Positions 1 to 6,255 of a DNA stretch of 11,393 bases are shown in pieces. Under the pieces are notes generated by a model. That model worked only from the letters and a program-made list of their open reading frames with translations. It ran no database searches and was not told where the DNA came from. Numbering within the stretch: the stretch's first letter is position 1; every line of letters begins with the position of its first letter. The translations under genes and the position numbers were made by a program. Source of the DNA: Candidatus Latescibacterota bacterium (GTDB taxonomy: Bacteria; Latescibacterota; UBA2968; GCA-2709665); assembly GCA_030746455.1 (NCBI GenBank), contig JASLMQ010000453.1:1-11393 (forward strand). The letters run 5' to 3'.

Positions 1-2
1 TC

Positions 3-359
3 GACAAGGTGGCCAAGGGGACGCCCATACCGACAAGGGTGCCGTACGAGGTCCAGGGGATCCGGTTCGGGAACTCGCTCTGTGGGGTGACCCTATCGGG
101 GGAGATGACGGCGGAGCACGGCCTGCGGCTCAAGCGTGAGCTCGGACCTCACTTCGGCACGGTGATGGTGATCGGCTATGCGAACCACATTGTGGGCTAC
201 GTTCCCGTGAAGAGGCAGATCCCCGAGGGAGGCTACGAGGTGTGGCGCAACAACCTGCTGCTCAAACGCACAGGAGCATTTGTGGAAGAGACCGAAGATA
301 GGATCCACTCGGCAGTTCACGAAGCTTTGGGAGTAGGATCCAAGGGCAGGGAGGCATGA
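3..359 (+). CDS. Neutral/alkaline ceramidase-like protein, C-terminal part (5' truncated)
   Basis: The reading frame is open from the window edge to a TGA at 357, so the gene starts upstream; the GTG at 9 is simply an internal codon. The visible 118 residues match the end of the catalytic domain of the neutral/alkaline ceramidase family (zinc amidases that cleave N-acyl sphingosine). The signs are a strand leading to LSGEMTAEHGLRLKRELG (the family's 'GLPGE...' segment), then VIGYANHIVGYVP, and then EGGYEV, which is the typical GYAN...GYVP...EGGYE order. Bacterial members in environmental phyla are usually annotated only as 'ceramidase domain' proteins and their substrates are mostly unknown. 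The zinc-binding part would lie upstream and is not seen. A 64-base gap separates it from the DmpA-type peptidase gene on the same strand, so the two amidohydrolases may be co-transcribed. The family call is fairly firm; the substrate is unknown. Confidence 0.78.
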   Translation, partial: DKVAKGTPIPTRVPYEVQGIRFGNSLCGVTLSGEMTAEHGLRLKRELGPHFGTVMVIGYANHIVGYVPVKRQIPEGGYEVWRNNLLLKRTGAFVEETEDRIHSAVHEALGVGSKGREA

Positions 360-407
360 GAGGCGAGAAGCATTGAAAAATGCAAAACGAGCGTCGGGGA
401 GAGACAC

Positions 408-423
408 GGAGTGAGGGAGTGAG
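408..423 (+). repeat. Exact 8-bp tandem repeat abutting the start codon of the peptidase gene
   Basis: GGAGTGAG occurs twice back to back and ends directly at the ATG at 424. Each copy carries a GGAG core. The first copy puts GGAG 12 bases from the ATG and the second puts it 4 bases away. Neither is at the ideal distance, but together they may act as the ribosome binding site. It may also be chance low complexity. Confidence 0.5.
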
Positions 424-1545
424 ATGAAGGCGGAGGAGAACACGAGGCCGAGGGCGAGAGAACTGGGGATCGAGATCGGGTTTCTGGAGACCGGACCGCT
501 CAACGCGATCACGGACGTTCCCGACGTGAAGGTCGGTCACGTTTCGCTGATCGAGGGTGAGGGAAAGCTCGAGGTGGGATGCGGGCCGATCCGGACCGGC
601 GTGACGGCGATCCTTCCCCACGGCGGGGACCTCTTTACGGAGAAGGTCTGCGCCGCTGTTCACGTGATCAATGCGTTTGGCAAGTCGGTTGGGCTTCCGC
701 AGGTTGTCGAGCTGGGGAACATCGAGACCCCGATCATGCTCACCAACACGCTGAGCGTGTGGAACGTGGCCAATGCTGTGATCGACTACGTTGCCGTTCA
801 GAATCCACAGGTGTACTCTGTCAACCCGGTAGTGGGCGAGTGCAATGACTCAGGACTGAACGACATCCTGGGCCGGCACGTGAAGCCGAAGCACGTGCTA
901 GAGGCACTGGAGCTGGCGAGCGAGACGAACTGCGACGAGGGCAACGTGGGCGCCGGCGTGGGAATGACGGGCTTCGGGTGGAAGGGCGGCATCGGTACGT
1001 CGTCGCGGAAGGTCGCTGTGGAAGGGCGCGACTTCACAGTAGGCTCACTGGTGTTGACCAACACGGGGAGCGCGAAAGAACTCCGGATTGACGGGGTGCC
1101 CTTTGGGCGGGAGCTCACGCCAGACGCAGACTCGCCAGCACACGGGTCGATCATGATCCTCATCGCGACGGACGCCCCGCTTTCATCGCGGCAGCTGGGA
1201 CGGATCGCGCGCCGCGGCGCGTTCGGGCTTGCCCGCACAGGGGGCACGGCCTCCCACAGCAGCGGCGATTTCGTGATCGCGTTCACGAACGGGAACCGGA
1301 TCTCTCCGTCAGGGGTGCACTCGATTCAGCCCGATGCTCTGATTCCGGAACCGATGCTCACGACGTTCTTCGCCGCGGCGATCGACTCGGTGGAGGAGGC
1401 CATCGTGAACTCCATGCTTCGGTCGGAGACGCTCGTGGGACGCGACGGGAACGAGCGAATCGGGATACCGATCGACAGGCTAAAGGGAGTTATCTCAAGA
1501 CATAGACACGATGTGAAGGGAGGGCAAGGTGGGGAATGCCATTGA
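424..1545 (+). CDS. P1/DmpA-family (S58) N-terminal nucleophile aminopeptidase/amidase
   Basis: At 373 residues it has the normal length for the DmpA/BapA family, self-processing peptidases that release N-terminal residues or small amides, with known members active on L-aminopeptide, D-amino-acid amide/ester or beta-peptide substrates. Family landmarks appear in order: ITDVPDVKVGHVS (29-41), TGVTAILPHGG (58-68), NAFGKSVGLPQVVELGNIET (83-102), VVGECNDSGLND (136-147), GFGWKGGIGTSSR (183-195) and GSLVLTNTG (207-215). Asn213 matches the catalytic/oxyanion Asn (N218 in DmpA). The self-cleavage site is Gly241-Ser242 in SPAHGSIMIL; Ser242 would become the N-terminal nucleophile of the beta chain (S250 in DmpA). 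No signal peptide is visible, so it is probably cytoplasmic. The ATG at 424 follows a GGAG-containing tandem. Its 3' end overlaps the purO start by 17 bases, pointing to one operon. The family is secure; substrate preference cannot be read. Confidence 0.93.
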   Translation: MKAEENTRPRARELGIEIGFLETGPLNAITDVPDVKVGHVSLIEGEGKLEVGCGPIRTGVTAILPHGGDLFTEKVCAAVHVINAFGKSVGLPQVVELGNIETPIMLTNTLSVWNVANAVIDYVAVQNPQVYSVNPVVGECNDSGLNDILGRHVKPKHVLEALELASETNCDEGNVGAGVGMTGFGWKGGIGTSSRKVAVEGRDFTVGSLVLTNTGSAKELRIDGVPFGRELTPDADSPAHGSIMILIATDAPLSSRQLGRIARRGAFGLARTGGTASHSSGDFVIAFTNGNRISPSGVHSIQPDALIPEPMLTTFFAAAIDSVEEAIVNSMLRSETLVGRDGNERIGIPIDRLKGVISRHRHDVKGGQGGECH

Positions 1546-2278
1546 GTCGAAGACGAGTGTGCTGAGGGAGTCGGCGTATCCCGGCCGGGGGATCGTGATC
1601 GGACAGACCCCGAACGGGAAGGCGATGATACAGGTCTACTGGATCATGGGCCGGAGTCCGAGCAGCCGGAATCGGGTGTTCGTCGAGGAGAATGGGTCCG
1701 TGAAGACGGACACCGTCGACAAGTCCGTGCCGGTGGATCCGCTGACCATGTACTACCCGGCCAAGTCGGTCGGCAACTGCCATATCGTGACCAACGGGGA
1801 CCAGACGGACACGATATGCGAATCGATCCAGTCGGGTGGCTCGTTCGAGGCAGCGCTGAATGCCCGCACGTTCGAACCCGATGCGCCCAACTATACGCCG
1901 CGGATTTCGGGCGCAGTGAATCTGGACGACGCTGCGCACGCCTACCAGCTCTGTGCGCTTAAGACCGTTGCGGGTAACCCGGACTGGTGCACGCGGCAGT
2001 ACTTCGCCTACGAGACGGCGATTCCGGGCTTCGGCCATTGCATCACGACCTACAGCGACGACGGTGATCCGCTGCCCTCCTTCGAAGGCGAGCCGATCGT
2101 CGTAGAGCTATTCGACGACCTCGGGGAGACCTGCCGATTCTACTGGGAGGTGCTGAACGACGACAACAAGGTGTCGCTGCTGGTGAAGTTCATCGATCTG
2201 GCGACGAATGAGACGAGTCTCGAGATCGCCAACAAGTACGGCGAAGAAGACGGCGGAACCACAGATAAGCACAGATAG
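1529..2278 (+). CDS. purO: PurO-type IMP cyclohydrolase
   Basis: This 249-residue protein belongs to the PurO-type IMP cyclohydrolase family (PF07826), which closes the ring of FAICAR to give IMP in the last step of purine synthesis. Family signatures are YPGRGIVIGQ (17-26), YWIMGRSPSSRNRVF (37-51), VTNGDQTD (87-94), the YFAYETAIPGFGH segment (158-170) and PLPSFEGEP (181-189). PurO was described in archaea, and related proteins occur in some bacteria in place of the C-terminal half of the usual PurH, so a bacterial copy is not normal housekeeping everywhere. The chosen start is GTG at 1529, preceded by GGAGGG about 4 bases upstream and lying inside the end of the peptidase gene, consistent with translational coupling. 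The last residues and the stop come from a short repeat (2255-2289), so the C-terminal tail is not family-derived. No FAICAR-forming enzyme is in the window. It may be a true purine enzyme or a paralogue. Confidence 0.85.
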   Translation: MGNAIESKTSVLRESAYPGRGIVIGQTPNGKAMIQVYWIMGRSPSSRNRVFVEENGSVKTDTVDKSVPVDPLTMYYPAKSVGNCHIVTNGDQTDTICESIQSGGSFEAALNARTFEPDAPNYTPRISGAVNLDDAAHAYQLCALKTVAGNPDWCTRQYFAYETAIPGFGHCITTYSDDGDPLPSFEGEPIVVELFDDLGETCRFYWEVLNDDNKVSLLVKFIDLATNETSLEIANKYGEEDGGTTDKHR

Positions 2279-2289
2279 ACACCGATAGG
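2255..2289. repeat. Short 10-bp-period repeat, copy 1, at the 3' end of purO
   Basis: Three 10-bp units follow GGAAC: CACAGATAAG (2260), CACAGATAGA (2270) and CACCGATAGG (2280). The consensus CACNGATNNN recurs at 3035-3064. The array starts inside the purO frame, encodes the final residues TTDKHR and supplies the TAG stop at 2276-2278. Confidence 0.8.
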
Positions 2290-2331
2290 GGGCTTGCGGG
2301 TTGAAGCGGAATTCGGTGGAGAGGGCGCAGC

Positions 2332-3060
2332 ATGGGAGGAATCTTCAGGAGCTTTTGGCCCCACATTGTGAGCGTAGTAGTCGTTCTGTGGCTGTGGGAC
2401 ACACCGGTGGTGAAGCCGTTCCGGGTGTTCATGGTGATGATCCACGAGCTGTGCCACGGTGCTGCGGCGATCGTGACGGGGGGAGAGGTCGTGGAGGTCC
2501 GGACCCACTGGGGCGAGTCGGGACGGACACTCACCAGAGGCGGGATCTTTCCCGTGATCAGCGCCGCGGGATACGTGGGATCGGCATTCCTCGGTGCGTT
2601 CATTATCTATGCGGGAAGCTGGGGCCTTCTGCAGCGTGCCATTCTCGCAGGGGTCGGTTGCGTAACCCTGGGAATGACGCTGATGTACACGCCCGCGATG
2701 GGCGTCGACTTCGCGGTGGGGAGTGTCAGCGGCGTTCTGCTTCTGATGGTTGCCGTACGGTCCGAGCGGCTAACCCGGTGGATCGCGGCCTGGCTCGGCG
2801 TGATGCTCTGTCTGTACAGCCTGTACGACTTTCGGACCGATCTGTGGATGCAACCGGAGCAGACCGACGCTGGGATCCTGGCTCGACATTGGGGCATCCA
2901 GATGCTCACCTACCCGATCGCGTTCGTGTGGGTGATTCTGTCCGTCCTGGCGATGGTCCTGGCGATGCGGTCGGTGGTTCGGCGGGGGATGAAGCGGACA
3001 GACGAAATGCGGACCCGAGAAAACAAGTCGGAACCACAGATTGACACCGATGAACACTGA
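2332..3060 (+). CDS. M50B-like integral membrane zinc metalloprotease homologue
   Basis: This 242-residue multipass membrane protein has an M50-type metalloprotease motif. H38-E39-L-C-H42-G sits in a hydrophobic segment and matches HExxH, and D126 in MGVDFAVG could be the third zinc ligand. The GGEVVEVRTHWGESGRT stretch followed by GGIFPVISAAGYVGSAFLG (about 70-88) matches the 'tGG...GsG.t...GG...aGYlGsallG' pattern of the Peptidase_M50B/M50-like family. About six membrane segments are visible (roughly 12-30, 72-94, 98-120, 126-142, 150-166, 196-218), then a basic tail. Proteins of this group are often listed as uncharacterised; site-2 protease activity is possible but unproven. The ATG at 2332 follows a GGAGAGG about 13 bases upstream, a rather long spacing. 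The last residues (PQIDTDEH) and the TGA stop lie in repeat copy 2. Why it sits between purO and the UroD-like gene is unclear. Confidence 0.8.
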   Translation: MGGIFRSFWPHIVSVVVVLWLWDTPVVKPFRVFMVMIHELCHGAAAIVTGGEVVEVRTHWGESGRTLTRGGIFPVISAAGYVGSAFLGAFIIYAGSWGLLQRAILAGVGCVTLGMTLMYTPAMGVDFAVGSVSGVLLLMVAVRSERLTRWIAAWLGVMLCLYSLYDFRTDLWMQPEQTDAGILARHWGIQMLTYPIAFVWVILSVLAMVLAMRSVVRRGMKRTDEMRTRENKSEPQIDTDEH

Positions 3061-3064
3061 TGAA
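3029..3064. repeat. Short 10-bp-period repeat, copy 2, at the 3' end of the M50-like gene
   Basis: CGGAACCACAGAT (3029-3041) is identical to 2254-2266 of copy 1. Units are CACAGATTGA (3035), CACCGATGAA (3045) and CACTGATGAA (3055). The array supplies the last M50 codons and the TGA at 3058-3060. It is read in a different frame from copy 1, so the similarity is at DNA level, not protein level. Confidence 0.82.
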
Positions 3065-3186
3065 GAGACCTGTAGCCCGCTATTGTGGACAGAGACAACG
3101 CCTGTAGAGAAGCGGACGGCGGTGGCGCGGGTGTTGGCCTAAGAGGTAGGTCAGGCCCTGGCGGGTAGACAGGTTCGCGGTGGAAC

Positions 3187-4251
3187 ATGGATGAGATGAC
3201 AGCGAGGGAGCGGGTGCTGGCGGCAATGGACCGACAGCCGACGGACCGCGTGTCCACCGATATCTGGGCCACGGCCGAGGCGTGGGACAAACTGGTCGCA
3301 CGCTTCGGAAGCCGAGAGGAAGCGCTCCGGCAGCTGCATATCGATGGGATCGCCTCGGTCGGTGCGGCCTACGTGGGGCCGCCCTACCCAGCGGCACCGC
3401 AGGGCGAGACCTCGGACATGTGGGGTATCCGCACCAAGCCGGTCGAGTATGAGGGAGGGGTCTACCAAGAGCAGTCGTACAACCCGCTTGCGGAGGCCAG
3501 GAAGATCGACGACCTGGAATCGTACCGGTGGCCCGGCCCCGACTGGTTCGACTATTCGGGGATGCGGGAAGCCGCGGGGCAGAAGAGTAAGCTACAGGCC
3601 GTCGAGTGCGGGTACATGGCGCCCTTCTACCAGCACAACAAGCTGCGCGGGTTGGAGGCGTCGTTGATCGACCCGCTCGAGGATCCTGAGTTCACCCACC
3701 ATCTGCTCAACCGGCTGTGCGACTTCCTGTACGCCTACCACGAGCGGATGTTCGAGGCGTGCGACGGGCTGATCGATGTGGCGCAGGTGACCGACGATCT
3801 GGGAAGCCAGACGGGCCCCCTGATCAGCCTGGACGTCTATCGAGAGTTCTACGCTCCGCACCACAGGCGTTTCACCGATCTGTGTCACGGCTTCGGCATC
3901 CGGGTGTTCCACCACGATGACGGCAGCATGCGCGCCTTCCTCCCCGACCTGGTGGAAATGGGGATCGATGTGCTCAATCCGGTTCAATGGACGTGCAGGG
4001 ACATGGACAGGGCCGAGCTGAAACGGGACTTCGGAGATCGGATCTGCTTCCACGGGGGCGTTGACAACCAGCGGATCCTTCCCTTCGGCACGGAGGCAGA
4101 GGTGCGAGAAGAGGTGCGCCACTGCATCGACACGCTGGCGAGCGATGGCAAGGGCTACATCCTGGCGCCATGCCACAACATCCAGGCCATATCGCCGGTG
4201 GAGAACATCGTGGCGATGTACGAGGAGGCATGGGAGTACGGCAGGTACTGA
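3187..4251 (+). CDS. Uroporphyrinogen decarboxylase (URO-D) superfamily protein, methyltransferase-like
   Basis: This 354-residue protein has the URO-D TIM-barrel fold, shared by heme-pathway UroD and by corrinoid/coenzyme M methyltransferases (MtaA/MtbA). Signs are TARERVLAAMDRQPTDRV at the N-terminus, the DDLGSQTGPLISLDVYREFY segment, FHHDDGSMRAFLPDLVEMG, DVLNPVQ, RICFHGGVDNQRILPFG and GYILAPCHNIQAISPVENI near the end. The substrate arginine motif of true UroD (PxWxMRQAGR) is missing, so it should not make coproporphyrinogen. Candidate metal ligands are H242/H243 with D244/D245, and C329/H330; MtaA/MtbA proteins use one His and two Cys for zinc. The place where they carry a His-x-Cys holds HHDD here. 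It may be a methyltransferase for an unknown methyl donor. The ATG at 3187 was chosen; an in-frame ATG at 3196 is possible. It is flanked by the M50-like and PurM-like genes on the same strand. Confidence 0.88.
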   Translation: MDEMTARERVLAAMDRQPTDRVSTDIWATAEAWDKLVARFGSREEALRQLHIDGIASVGAAYVGPPYPAAPQGETSDMWGIRTKPVEYEGGVYQEQSYNPLAEARKIDDLESYRWPGPDWFDYSGMREAAGQKSKLQAVECGYMAPFYQHNKLRGLEASLIDPLEDPEFTHHLLNRLCDFLYAYHERMFEACDGLIDVAQVTDDLGSQTGPLISLDVYREFYAPHHRRFTDLCHGFGIRVFHHDDGSMRAFLPDLVEMGIDVLNPVQWTCRDMDRAELKRDFGDRICFHGGVDNQRILPFGTEAEVREEVRHCIDTLASDGKGYILAPCHNIQAISPVENIVAMYEEAWEYGRY

Positions 4252-4314
4252 TGGAGAGATGGTACACAGAGATCTCGAGACCAGAGGGAACGTGAAAGAG
4301 GGAGGCCGGAAGCC

Positions 4315-5415
4315 ATGAGCGGCGAGTCGATACACTACGACCAGATGGTCCAGTACCAGGAGGCCCTGGATCCGTTCACCGATGCGGCCATACGCACATT
4401 CGCGCCGACGGTGGAAAACTCCGGTCCCACAGGCGTGCGGCTGATGGTGGAGTCCGTCGGGGAAACCGCCCAGGTCTACGAGATCGACGGGGCGCCCTTC
4501 TACATCGCGAAGAACGTGGAGATCCTGGGAACGAAGGTGGATGTGGCGGTGGCTATGGCCAGGGAGGATCCGGCCAACCGGGGACGGTACTTCCTGGGGA
4601 TCGGGCAGGACACGGCCAACATGTCGCTCAACGACCTCGTGGGCGTGGGGGCGCAGCCGTTCTCCTACTCTCCGATCATCTCCTTGGGCGACAACGAGAT
4701 GATCAAGGACTCCATGGTCGTGGATGCGTTGCTGCAGGGCTACCTCCAGGCCGCGAACGACGCTCGGGCGGTGATCGCAGGGGGCGAGACCGGAACGGTG
4801 ATGGGGGTCGTCCAGCCCGGTCAGGCGGATCTTGCGGGGGGGTCGGTGGGACTCATCGCGCCGAAGGAGCGGCTCTGCCACGCGGGGAGGGTGGAGGCAG
4901 GGCTGGTGCTCTTCGGGCTGGCGACACACAGCCCGCACGCCAATGGATTCACGGCGATCCGCAAGATCGGCGAAAGCCTGCCCCGGGGCTACTTCACCGA
5001 GATGCCATCGGGCCAGACCTTCGGCGAGGCGGTGCTGGCGCCCACGCCGAGCTACTCTCCGATCGTGAACGGGCTGCTGGGTGAGGGCATCGACGTGCGC
5101 TACCTGCAGCCGATCACGGGGCACGGTTTTTGGAAGATGGCGAGGTCCAAGGCCGACCTGACCTACCGGATCACGCATCTGCCCGAGATGCCGGAGGTCT
5201 TCACCTTCATCCAGGAACACGCCAAGATCGATGACAAGGAGATGGTGACCACCTACAACTGCGGCGTGGGTTTCGTGGTCTACGCACCGGCGGATCAGGA
5301 GGCGGGGCTGATGCGTGTGGCCGAAAGCCTCGGTGTGACGGCTTTCAAGATGGGGCAGGTGGAGGAGGGCCCGCGACAGGTCGTCGTGGAACAGCTAAGC
5401 GTGACACTGCCGTAG
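4315..5415 (+). CDS. PurM-like AIR synthase-related ATP-dependent protein
   Basis: This 366-residue protein matches the PurM/PurL/SelD/HypE/ThiL fold and is closest in layout to PurM (FGAM cyclo-ligase, which makes AIR). The landmarks are NVEILGTK (67-74) where PurM has its TDGVGTK loop, LNDLVGVGAQP (105-115) for 'VNDllvqGAeP', AGGETG (155-160) for 'GGETAE', DLAGGSVGLI, FGLATHSPHANGF (200-212) for 'l.SSGlHSNG', the PITGHGFWK segment for 'HITGGGl', and TYNCGVGFVVY (313-323) for 'FNMGIGM'. The ATP-loop DG is replaced by VE, and the glycine-rich loop after TGHG is shortened, so true AIR synthase activity is doubtful; an activated-phosphate ring closure or amide/thio chemistry is more likely. GGGAGG lies about 11 bases before the ATG. 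It follows the UroD-like gene by 63 bases and precedes the Gmk-like gene. Family placement is firm; the reaction is unknown. Confidence 0.82.
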   Translation: MSGESIHYDQMVQYQEALDPFTDAAIRTFAPTVENSGPTGVRLMVESVGETAQVYEIDGAPFYIAKNVEILGTKVDVAVAMAREDPANRGRYFLGIGQDTANMSLNDLVGVGAQPFSYSPIISLGDNEMIKDSMVVDALLQGYLQAANDARAVIAGGETGTVMGVVQPGQADLAGGSVGLIAPKERLCHAGRVEAGLVLFGLATHSPHANGFTAIRKIGESLPRGYFTEMPSGQTFGEAVLAPTPSYSPIVNGLLGEGIDVRYLQPITGHGFWKMARSKADLTYRITHLPEMPEVFTFIQEHAKIDDKEMVTTYNCGVGFVVYAPADQEAGLMRVAESLGVTAFKMGQVEEGPRQVVVEQLSVTLP

Positions 5416-5459
5416 GGAAGCCGTGAGATCGGGAGGGGTTGCGGCGCCAACTCGGTTCC

Positions 5460-5467
5460 AAGGAGGT
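5460..5467 (+). promoter_or_regulatory. Near-perfect Shine-Dalgarno AAGGAGGT before the Gmk-like gene
   Basis: AAGGAGGT lies 5 bases upstream of the ATG at 5473. It fixes the start of the guanylate-kinase-like protein and indicates strong translation initiation, stronger than for the neighbouring genes. Confidence 0.85.
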
Positions 5468-5472
5468 CCAAC

Positions 5473-6228
5473 ATGGGTGAAGGTACTGCGGGTCGGCTTG
5501 TGATCCTGTCCGGCCCATCGTGCGCGGGAAAGAGCCCGCTGGAAAAGGCCCTGGGACGCTTCTATCCCGAGCTCCGCGACAGGCTGGAGATGCTGGTGCT
5601 CTACAACAGCCGAGATCCCCGACCGGGCGAGATGGACGGGGTGGACTACCACTTTCGAACGCGGGACCAGGTCGAGGCCCTTGGGGCCGACGAGCGCTAC
5701 GTGGTGATGGACGTGCGGGGGGACATGCAGGCGCTGGACGTGGAGGGCCTCACCGACGCTCTGAAGACGAGCGACATCTTCTTCGAGGGGAACCCCTTCG
5801 TGGGCAAGACGCAGCTGACCCATCCGAGACTCGCCGACGTGAACCGGGTCAGTGCGTTCATGTCGCCGATATCCAGGGAGGAGATCCTCTACCTGAAGGC
5901 ATCCGAGCAGAACGCATCGCTTCCGGACCTCGTGACCGATGTGATGCGGCGCAAGCTGCTGCGGCGAACGCGCAAGCAGAAGGGCGAGCTGTCGGCAAAG
6001 GACCTCGAGAACATCGAGACGCGCGCGGGAAGCGCCTACCGTGAGCTGACGGACGCGTGGTACTTCGGATGCGTGATCCCAAACCACGACGGGGAGGACA
6101 GCGAGAACTGGGACGCGTTCTACTTCCCGCTGGGGGACGCGAGGAAGGCGCTTCTGGCGTTCGCGGCGCTGCTCCAGGGCGAGGAGCCCGAGGGTGTGGA
6201 GAATTGGGAGGAAGGACTGCTGCCGTAG
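5473..6228 (+). CDS. Guanylate-kinase-like P-loop protein (divergent)
   Basis: This is a 251-residue P-loop protein of the guanylate kinase fold; housekeeping Gmk is usually about 200-210 residues. The Walker A motif GPSCAGKS (14-21) is intact. A Gmk-like nucleotide-binding stretch follows: YNSRDPRPGEMDGVDYHF (44-61), matching the family's 'TTRxPRxGExxGxDYxF'. The Arg, Glu and Tyr are kept, but the preceding TT is changed to YN. The next region, where Gmk has the GMP-contacting FLEWAEVxGN(L)YGT, reads YVVMDVRGDMQAL, so the acceptor site is altered. A lid-like basic stretch (VMRRKLLRRTRKQKG) and an acidic C-terminal tail follow. It probably phosphorylates a nucleotide or similar small molecule, or has become a binding or regulatory protein. 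It sits 57 bases after the PurM-like gene and 27 bases before the lyase gene. The family call is fairly sure; the GMP substrate is not. Confidence 0.78.
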   Translation: MGEGTAGRLVILSGPSCAGKSPLEKALGRFYPELRDRLEMLVLYNSRDPRPGEMDGVDYHFRTRDQVEALGADERYVVMDVRGDMQALDVEGLTDALKTSDIFFEGNPFVGKTQLTHPRLADVNRVSAFMSPISREEILYLKASEQNASLPDLVTDVMRRKLLRRTRKQKGELSAKDLENIETRAGSAYRELTDAWYFGCVIPNHDGEDSENWDAFYFPLGDARKALLAFAALLQGEEPEGVENWEEGLLP

Positions 6229-6241
6229 CGTCAAAGTGATC

Positions 6242-6247
6242 AGGAGG
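6242..6247 (+). promoter_or_regulatory. Shine-Dalgarno AGGAGG deciding a TTG start
   Basis: AGGAGG lies 8 bases before the TTG at 6256. The upstream frame is closed by the TAG of the preceding gene at 6226 with no ATG or GTG in between, so TTG is the best start for the lyase gene. Confidence 0.7.
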
Positions 6248-6255
6248 CCATCGCC

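Noticed and set aside
2301..3044. 247-codon plus-strand frame overlapping the M50-like gene
   Set aside because: It is arginine/glycine/aspartate-rich with no hydrophobic pattern, whereas the 2332-3060 frame has membrane segments and HELCH.
3083..3110. TTGTGG-16-TAGAGA as a promoter for the UroD-like gene
   Set aside because: Both boxes match the consensus poorly, and such pairs are common by chance.
3592..5220. 542-codon minus-strand open frame
   Set aside because: It is antisense to the UroD-like and PurM-like genes. Its composition is that of a shadow frame and no motif is recognised.
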